Shown in pieces: positions 57,050 to 64,000 of a DNA stretch of 64,000 nucleotides. Numbering within the stretch: the first letter of the stretch is position 1; every line of letters starts with the position of its first letter. Below the pieces are notes generated by a model. It had not been told where the DNA came from, searched no databases, and saw nothing but the letters and a program-made list of their open reading frames with translations. This DNA is from Kingdonia uniflora (taxonomy: Eukaryota; Streptophyta; Magnoliopsida; Ranunculales; Circaeasteraceae). The position numbers and the translations under genes are program-made. The stretch covers positions 4,092,001-4,156,000 of the forward strand of contig JACGCM010000715.1 in NCBI GenBank assembly GCA_014058105.1, written 5' to 3'.

Positions 57050-59366
57050 TTACCATTCATTCGGGGATTTAGGCAACGACTGCCCTATCCTCCTCTTCAT
57101 GCTGCGCCTCCTCTTCAGGCGTAATATCCAACTTGCCCTCTTAAGGTAGAGGACCTTAAAGTCCAAAATATCCCAAATGATGCAATTCCGGTACGTCTTG
57201 TGTTTGCCTAAGCACAAGCAACGGCGGAGCCAATGTATCCACCCACCACTTAGTAGATAAACGAAACTCATTTTCTAAATAGGCATGACCATCTACCAGC
57301 TCGGTAACACGACCCTACAACTCGTCCGTAACATACTTCGCTCCTGCCAACTCCTCACGAAGGATTTGCTCGCTCGCTTCCTTCTCCAGCGACAACGCCC
57401 TCAGCCGCGCATGAGTCACCTCCAGGTCGTAGCCCAACAGTCCTGCTCGCCACATGATCCGCTAGCTCGCGATGAAGATCCTCCGCTATAAGCTCCTTCT
57501 GCGCCGACTTCATTTCCTCAAGACGAAGTTCCAGCTCGGCATTACGTTCAGCAAGGGTATCGGCCCGGAGTAACGAGGGCTCAAGCATAAGAGTACACTG
57601 GATAAAGTGCACAAAGAGACTTATTACCCATAAACTCGCCGATAACAAACGTATAGCAAATACAAAAATAACTTACTCGAACAGCGGCCACGACCGCAGC
57701 ACGACGAGCACGAGGGTCATCCAACGCCTCGGCAAGATGTTTCTTTTCCTTCTCCTTATAAGGAGTACTCCGCACTTCCCCATCTGGAAAACTACCCCAA
57801 AGAGTTTTCTACTTCCCAACGAACGGGTTCCTTCCTCCACGATAGAATGAGACAAAGGCTCTTTTTCATTACCTCGCAGTTGCCCCATGTCTTCGCCCCA
57901 AAGACCGACGGTTATTGACCTCTGCCGTTTTGTAACCGGGACATCCTCCGTGTGACCACTAACCCCTCGCAGCCCAAGACTCTGCCCAGTGACAAGAGGC
58001 GAGGCAGCATTCGAGCCGGACACATCCTTTCCCCCCGCACTTAAGAATCTCGACTTCATCCCAACGCTCTCCATGAACTTGTAGCAGTGCACACTTTCCA
58101 CATAATAAGTATCACTCGCGGGACGAGTACGAGGCTTGCTGTACTTGTTCGCTGACCAATACTTATCGGAGTCAAACTTCCCATCTAGAATGTTCGTCAG
58201 CACTTGACACTCTTTATTTTTAAAACCAAGCGCACGCAAATGAGACGACTTGTAAAATACCCTCTCAAGCGTCACTCCTGGAGCATAACGAGCAATAATT
58301 TAGTCAACAAATAGCAAACGCTTGCATAATAATTTTACAAATTATATGAAGGAACGCACACTTCGTATTAAGCACGTTATGATGCAAACGACGGTTAGGC
58401 CTGTTGTCATAATCAAAAGCCACTGTCACCAGGATTGGATGCCGACACCAGTAATTCTTACTTGTCGGTAACTTAAAAATCTTCAGTTCGCCCGACTTAC
58501 GTGTTATATAATACCAGTGCCTCCACTCAGGAGTACAGGTACTCATGACTTTCTGACATCTTGGAGCTGCATCACCTTCCTTACCCAGGGTCACGTTACC
58601 TGCAGCCTTTTTTGCCTTTGCCGAGGTCCAAGTTTATCGGCCATCACGACCAGCTCATGATCGAGAACGCGTAATACGAGGAGACGCAGGCTCTTCTGTA
58701 GCCTCGTTTCCATCAGGCTTAACCCCCGACCCCTTGGGAACATTATTATCCCATTGACGAGGATAACGCCCAGTCTAATAGGTAACCATAATGTCCCCGC
58801 AACCCACGTTCCAACGAGGAGGTACCGACTGATTAATCAGCCAACATCCCGTCATCACCCGATAAAAATTCTCATTCATTTGCACCGGGGTACGCCCAAA
58901 CGAGTTCAAACATTTTTTGGTTAAATCATCCAAGGGAAATCTCAACTCAGCGTCAAATTGCCCGAAATAAATGATGCATTGGTTGGAAGCTAGCGTTTGG
59001 CAATCCGGCCATATCCACTTACTACCGCCACGAGCTTTCTCCTGCTCATTAAGTACGTCAAAAAATTTCATCGTTATCCCTAGACTCTCGTAATCGACAA
59101 GCGTGCCAGGCAACCTCCACTCACTAGGATAAGGCCAAAACGACTCAGATACTTCTTTCTCACGACCACTTATAATATCTTCGTGGGCTAGATCTCCAGG
59201 TATTCTCCCCAACACCATGAAATCGCCTGCGATTCTGCTATTAAGTCACGAGGCACCAACGTTCCTGCCTCATGATCATGACTGCCCACCCACCCCGCAG
59301 GAATGGTGCACGATGGCACGGCTGTAGAGCCCTCCGTCGTAGACTCACCCTCAGACACGACCATTT
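57050..59366 (-). pseudogene. Element B antisense gene: conserved domain, NLS-like region, coiled coil
   Basis: The start is MVVSEGESTTEGSTAVPSCT at 59366; a frame change near 59220 leads to RIPGDLAHEDIISGREKEVS. The conserved domain has FPLDDLTKKCLNSFGRTPVQ, MNENFYRVMTGCWLINQ and (58594-58304) WRHWYYITRKSGELKIFKLP, NYWCRHPILVTVAFDY. It is related to the A-family domain: PVQMNEN and the T-x-C-x-x-(L/I)N pattern occur in both. Then 58275-57673 has VTKRQRSITVG (NLS-like) and a coiled coil at 57600-57300 (DTLAERNAELELRLEEMKSA). It ends DITPEEEAQHEEEDRAVV. Frames are broken by introns and some stops. Confidence 0.75.
58775..59218 (-). CDS. Conserved-domain segment of the B antisense gene
   Basis: A 147-codon open segment, the longest clean antisense frame. 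It has ESFWPYPSEWRLPGTLVDYE, SLGITMKFFDVLNEQEKARG, NQCIIYFGQFDAELRFPLDD and NENFYRVMTGCWLINQSVPP. The domain resembles the plant proteins annotated as putative gypsy-type transposon proteins (PF04195-like); this naming is tentative. The absence of stops over 147 codons is notable in an otherwise dead element. Confidence 0.6.
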   Translation of the reverse strand: MVLGRIPGDLAHEDIISGREKEVSESFWPYPSEWRLPGTLVDYESLGITMKFFDVLNEQEKARGGSKWIWPDCQTLASNQCIIYFGQFDAELRFPLDDLTKKCLNSFGRTPVQMNENFYRVMTGCWLINQSVPPRWNVGCGDIMVTY

Positions 59367-59874
59367 ATGAGCTCGTCTTTTCTACTTTCTTCCCCTTGTA
59401 TCTATATACCGTTTGGTACCTAGTACTCGTATGTCCGTGCACGAACCAGGTGTAAATGTCAGGCCCAACCCTATGGGAACGAAGGGTATAATGGCCACCT
59501 AATTTACTAGGGCACCCTAGGGCCAGCCTACACCCTCACTCTCCCCCGGTGCGGCTGCCAAAAATCATCGCGACTCCGTGACGAATAGCAAGATTCATCC
59601 CAGAGCCACGGTCACCCCAGTATTTTTGGTTACCGCCGATAGGCGATGTACCCAACGTTTAGATCAACCATTTTACACGATTCCAATAACAAATCAAAAT
59701 GAAGAAAGCAAAGTAAAAGGGAGAACTAACCTGAGAAATCTTCTCCGCTCCAACGCTTAACGCAAATGTACAACACCAAATCTTCTCAGCTCCAATGTTC
59801 AACTTAAATGTCCCAAAATTCAGTTCTTCTAAAGAAAAATTTTTAAACCAGAGAAGCTTTTGACAGCTAACAGT

Positions 59875-59888
59875 CCTTTTATAGTGAA
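59875..59888 (-). promoter_or_regulatory. Possible TATA box of the B antisense gene
   Basis: On minus: CACTATAAAAGGACTG, about 510 bp upstream of the ATG at 59366. The leader between may contain an intron. Inferred only from sequence and position. Confidence 0.45.
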
Positions 59889-60107
59889 GAGATTATCATA
59901 TGAATAGACAATTTTCTTGAAAACCTCATTGGGCTCACGTTACTCACGTTATCCACCACGCCAGCAGTCACACCACACACTCCCCCACAAATTTAATATT
60001 CTATCCCCCTCCCGAGACAACGCCAGGAAGACTGTCAGACGCCACACAAAATGATTAACTCAACACACGGCCAAATCTACCTCAGATCTCCCTCCATGTG
60101 AGCCAGA

Positions 60108-60121
60108 CCTGAGGGGGGGAT
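60108..60121 (+). other. Polypurine tract of element B
   Basis: GACCTGAGGGGGGGATT immediately before the 3' LTR; same type as GGGGTGATT in the A family. Confidence 0.75.
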
Positions 60122-60605
60122 TGTAGGAGCACGCTCCCGCTAACGACTTAGTCGGGGTAGTCTAACGAACAAGCTCTCTCTACAACCCCAATCTCACTAA
60201 ATCCAAGCAGGTACACGCAAATAGACCGATGACAAATCTCGTTGGTCGTTATACACGAGCAGGCATTAAACTATAGAACAGTTACGAGGAGTACCCAAAC
60301 CCACGACCCTGAAGGGATAGCCTAGGAATTTCCTAGGGGCACGTGAGTAAAGATGCTACTAGGTCAAATCCTCCCTATAAATAGGGAGGAAGGGATATAC
60401 ATAAAGGGACTTTTCTTCTTCTTCTTCTTCTTCTTCTTCCTTCTTAAAGTAAATTACTATTCCTCAGCAATCTCGAAAACACAATCAGAGGGAGAGCTAG
60501 ACAGAGGAACCCAGAGACAGTTGAGTGGTACCCTCCTCTGGTTCAGTATCAAGCCCAACCCGTCGAACTATTATTATTGTCCCCTATTAAAATAAGGGGA
60601 CCATA
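60122..60605 (+). repeat. 3' LTR of element B
   Basis: Starts TGTAGGAGCACGC and ends GGGGACCATA, where the last CA has become TA. It is colinear with the 5' LTR, with mainly transitions between them, and contains the same TATA palindrome and TTC run. Confidence 0.93.
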
Positions 60606-61699
60606 GCGGGGCAGATATGCTGATTTCTTGTGTTACCATCGATTCTAATGTCGGGCCCTCTTTATCTCTACCAACTCTTCGGTGGTAGTGGCTTTAGAAG
60701 AGGCGGTGATGGCAGTAGCTTGCATGGTTCTTGCTTGGAGTTCGACTGAGCTTCAACCAAGCCATGTGAGGGAAGATCTTTGTTGGTTCCAATGTCTTCT
60801 TTTCATCAGGGTGAAGAATTACTGAAGCAAGAAGAACTGGAATACATGATTTCTCTGCGTGCCTGAATAGCCTGTAGCTTTTAACAAATAGGGAAAACAT
60901 GCTATTTGTAAAGTACCTAGAGTTCGGTGCTAGACGAATAACATTCTGTTGTATTCCTGGGCGAAAACTTATTATCTGTAAATCGTATGTACTATGTTTG
61001 ACATGAATAAAGTTAATTTTCATGAAATTGTGCATAGAAAAACTTCATGAATCGATCTGAAATGTGTTGCAATTTTGTTCGAACTGCCATATAAATGATT
61101 GATACATGCCGATATAAATGATTGATGTTTAACAGGTTATTGGTAAAAATTGTAGGAAATATGTAAACTTTAGCTGTTATAGATCGAAAGGGGGAATATT
61201 TGTGGTAGTGTAAGGTCGAATATAGTGGCGATTTGAAGATTCGAGGTTTCTGTTACGAGTTAAAAGATAAAAATTGCGTATTTGGTGGGTAAAGTTGGTG
61301 AGAAATGTATAAACGTGGGTCTGATGAGAGAAAAATGGAGGAGAGTATGAGGATGATACTACTCGATCTAAGAGGATTCATTTAGCGTGGAAGGACGATT
61401 GTTTTATAAATATTGCAGCAGTTCGTGTTTGTGAGGTAAACAGAATAGGTAGATCGAGAAAAGTTGACTAGCTTGATTGTTAAAGTTGAGATAGAATCTA
61501 ACGATCTGAGGACCAAAGAACAATGTGATTGGATGACCTGTTAAGTATGTCTTATGAATAATATAAATATTGTGAATGTAACAGAAATAAAATAAGTCAA
61601 TTGGATCCTCTATAGGGGCGAATCTGTTTTGAGACTGTTTTTAGCAAACATTTTAAATTTATTTGAACATTCGTACAACTTAAAAAATGGTGTCAGTCC

Positions 61700-64000
61700 C
61701 TATAAGTATGATAAACAAGGATTGTGAAACATAAATATAAAAATGCAGAAGCTTCGAGTTTTGTTTTGTATGAAAAAGGAAATAGAGCTCTGACATGTTA
61801 CAGTGTGAGTCATCATGAGTGTGGGGAGGTCAAGAAAAGATATGGAAAGAGGGGGAAAAATATGTTAAAAAATGAGGGGATTTGTAATGATGGAAAGTGG
61901 GTTTTATCGAAAAGATACAAGGCGTCTGACATGGAGAGTGGAAAGGATGCCTCGGTTCTGGAATCGAGGACAGTTTGTGCGAGGAGCAATAAATGTCAGC
62001 CGCATGATAGAGAAAGGATAAATAGTTCTTCTTCGTCTCCAAACAAACATTTTATCATAAAAAACTTGGAGAGCACTCAGAGAGAAAGGTAAAAAATTAG
62101 GATATTCGATAAAGAGTTATCTGAAGGCGATAAACGGTTGAAGAGGGAAAAAGATTATGGATCTCGTAGGTGGCTATACAGCAGCGTTGTGAGGGGAAAG
62201 CTTGACTCTACTTCTGATTCTCATTCAAATACTGAAGGTTAGTAGAGATATATGCGATATATGTTATACGTGAATGATTGATCAGAGATATATGTTGAAT
62301 ATATATATATATATGTGCATACATAGATGGAAGAATGATATATACCTTAACTTGTATGTAGGTCGAGCGTGAGAGGCATCCTTGTAGGTTGAAAGCGTGC
62401 CTATAGAATTTGTTTTTAAGATGGGTAGTTCGTCTTCTAATGAGGTTTTGACATTTGGTCGGATGAATGAGTCTGATAACTAAGGGAAAAGAGGATTGGA
62501 ACAATTCTCGGGTTTCCCAGGTTATTTATTATCTTATCCACCAGGTTCTGATGCCTTCAAAGAATTTTGTAAAGCCAAGGAGGCTGTAAGAGGGAAGTGG
62601 GTAAATGTGTATAGTTTGCCGGTATGCAGTTTAGGGGTTATACGGTAGCGGAGAGGAAAGAGTATTTTTATATGTTGGCAGATTTGGAAGTTGAAAAATA
62701 AGATAGGGGTATAGATGAATCGATCTCGCTAGAGTATTTTGATGGGGATGTCTGGAGTGACCTCTCAGAAGGTTTTTTTTGTTACCTATCTCAATTAGAG
62801 TATGGGTTGAGCCTTCCCCTTACCAATTTGGTGAAGGGGATTAGGAATGCAATTGGGGCATGTCCTGTTCAAATGAACGGGAACATGTGAGAGGAAATAA
62901 CTGTATGTGACCATCTGAATGAAAGGTGGGAAATGGAGAAAAAAGTGAGGGGGATAACCCCTAAGGATGTTATGTAGTTTTATGGGGTGAAGAATTTTAA
63001 GGCCAGTGGGAGGTCGTATTTTTGTGCGAGCGTAACTCGGCGTCATTTTTTCAATCTAAATTCAGCAGGTTGAACCTGGAATGACAACATCATATGGGTG
63101 AAGGGTAATTGCCTTTAAAGAGATGATGAAGAAATCTTGGACCTTTAATTTAGATCTGTAAAACAAAGTAAGTTTAGACATACATAGATAAAATTATTGT
63201 TATATTTTGTTGACAGCTATAGCTGATAGTAAAATATGTTATCATAGGTGTGAAGTTTATAGTGGAAAGGAAAGAATCCCTGTTGGACAAAGCTGCAGAG
63301 GAGGAGACTGAACTCGAACTCGTGTTGGAGGGACTTGGCTTGAGTAGAAAAAAGAAGATTGATAGCATGTCGGACAATATTAGGAAGGCTCAGTCTACCA
63401 GGTCGATGGCAGGGGTCGATAAAGGAAAAAGGTCAGTCAGTAGTGAGAGAGTTCGAACTAATTTGTCCAAGACTCCCAGAAATGGAAGTTCGGCTCAGCT
63501 GACTATTGTCAAGCCGAACAAAGTAGCTCAGGTATATCCAAAAAAAAGGATGCTAAAGACTCAGCCGGCCTCTGGTGCTGCTGGAAATGTTGAGGTCGCG
63601 AAAGATAAGAGTAGGAGGGTCAAAACCTCAGAGGAGTCGGGAGAGAAAGTCGTTGAGGGACGATCTGCTTCAGGGGACAAAAGGAGGTCGAGGAGAGGGC
63701 TAGGTTGGTGATTCTCCAAGGAGAGGAAGATATGAGCAAGATGGTAAGTTTATATTATCAGGAAAAAAAAATGTTTAATATCCTTCGAGCTAATAACTGA
63801 GATCGATATAAATTTTGCAGGTTGCTCGTCTTGTCAAAGGGATGTGGCTCGGTATAGAGGAAGAAAAAAGTGAGCTAAAGAAGATCAAGAGCGAGTTGGA
63901 GAAAAACTTAGCTTGAGCCAAGACTGACTCCATGAAGGAAGTTAGGCAACTGAAGGCCTCTCATGTTGTGGCGATTGACCAAATACAGGTCGAAGCAAAG
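61700..64000 (+). pseudogene. A2 antisense gene, continuation
   Basis: Pieces follow the A1 order: 61801-62092 (KNMLKNEGICNDGKWVLSKR, KRYKASDMESGKDASVLES); the conserved domain 62500-63165 (GSDAFKEFCKAKEAVRGKWV, PVQMNGNM-EEITVCDHLN, GVKNFKASGRSYFCASVTRR); a basic part 63250-63711 that is open for 153 codons (MKFIVERKESLLDKAAEEET, KKKIDSMSDNIRKAQSTRSM, YPKKRMLKTQPASGAAGNVE); and a coiled coil from 63820 (MWLGIEEEKSELKKIKSELE) that runs off the window. Several stops lie in the conserved domain. Confidence 0.7.
62302..62316. repeat. (AT)n microsatellite
   Basis: ATATATATATATATATG run within A2 between antisense exons. Confidence 0.8.

Larger units (their letters stand above)
47477..60605 (+). 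mobile_element. Tat-type Ty3/gypsy retrotransposon B, full length (13.1 kb)
   Basis: It has two LTRs (490 and 484 bp), a 5-bp target duplication with one mismatch, PBS, gag, protease, RT, RNase H, archaeal RNase H, integrase, a 1.8-kb tandem array and a large antisense gene, then a polypurine tract and 3' LTR. The LTRs are near 90 percent identical by eye with mostly transitions. It interrupts the antisense gene region of A2. Gag-pol has several stops and the integrase lacks one catalytic Asp, so it is inactive. Confidence 0.93.
46328..64000 (-). mobile_element. Tat-type retrotransposon A2 (minus), interrupted by element B, runs off window
   Basis: On minus the visible part is the 3' end: 3' LTR (46328-46890), the region of the antisense gene (which therefore reads +) and beyond. 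It is split by element B between 47476 and 60606; the A2 sequence resumes without loss after B, apart from the 5-bp duplication. Homology to A1 continues segment by segment to base 64000. Gag-pol and the 5' LTR should lie to the right. Confidence 0.85.

Noticed and set aside
1..64000. tRNA, rRNA or CRISPR-like arrays
   Set aside because: No cloverleaf-like or rRNA sequence recognised; repeat arrays present are retrotransposon minisatellites without spacer structure.

Overview
This is a plant nuclear genome window, most likely from a eudicot. The evidence is the AT-rich sequence, Ty3/gypsy elements of the Tat type (two RNase H domains plus a long antisense gene), CACTA and PIF/Harbinger transposons of the plant type, a hAT-like MITE, and decayed fragments of a plant LRK10L-type receptor kinase and a plant ribosomal protein L6. 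I found no rRNA, tRNA or CRISPR array and no clearly intact host gene. The species cannot be told from the sequence alone.

Left part. Positions 1-5407 are the 3' end of a Tat-type LTR retrotransposon on + (copy A0): decayed antisense gene, polypurine tract and 3' LTR. Positions 5408-12200 are low-copy-looking intergenic DNA with one decayed GRF/CCHC zinc-finger gene on minus. A PIF/Harbinger transposon begins at 12201 after a TTA target site, with its transposase and a Myb/SANT-type partner ORF on minus. Next comes a rearranged second gypsy lineage on minus (14.69-18.88 kb), whose two LTR regions are packed with TTCGAA motifs. An LRK10L kinase pseudogene follows (20.08-20.5 kb), then a Harbinger-like right terminus at 21689 and a 548-bp hAT-like MITE at 21726-22273.

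Right part (22.76 kb to the window end) is a nest of insertions. A truncated A-family element (A3, 22759-23668) is cut in its gag start by a CACTA transposon that begins CACTACTAGAAAA at 23669. The CACTA carries a two-exon piece of an RPL6 gene and, further in, TNP2-like and TNP1/Ptta-like transposase genes. It is split by copy A1 (25740-39598, +), and its right side is interrupted at 46328 by copy A2 (minus strand, running out of the window). A2 is itself interrupted by element B (47477-60605, +), which has two LTRs and a near-perfect 5-bp target duplication. This gives four levels of nesting, with the closing ends of A3, CACTA and A2 predicted beyond base 64000.

A1 and B share one design: LTR, PBS, gag, protease, reverse transcriptase, RNase H, a second RNase H and integrase on the + strand. 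After pol comes a tandem-repeat block (161-bp units in A1, about 43-bp units in B), then a multi-exon gene on the opposite strand whose own TATA-bearing promoter lies inside the 3' region. The antisense proteins of A and B share a domain followed by basic and coiled-coil regions. All gag-pol copies here are dead: stops throughout, an RT-core deletion in A1, and different integrase active-site changes in A1 and B.
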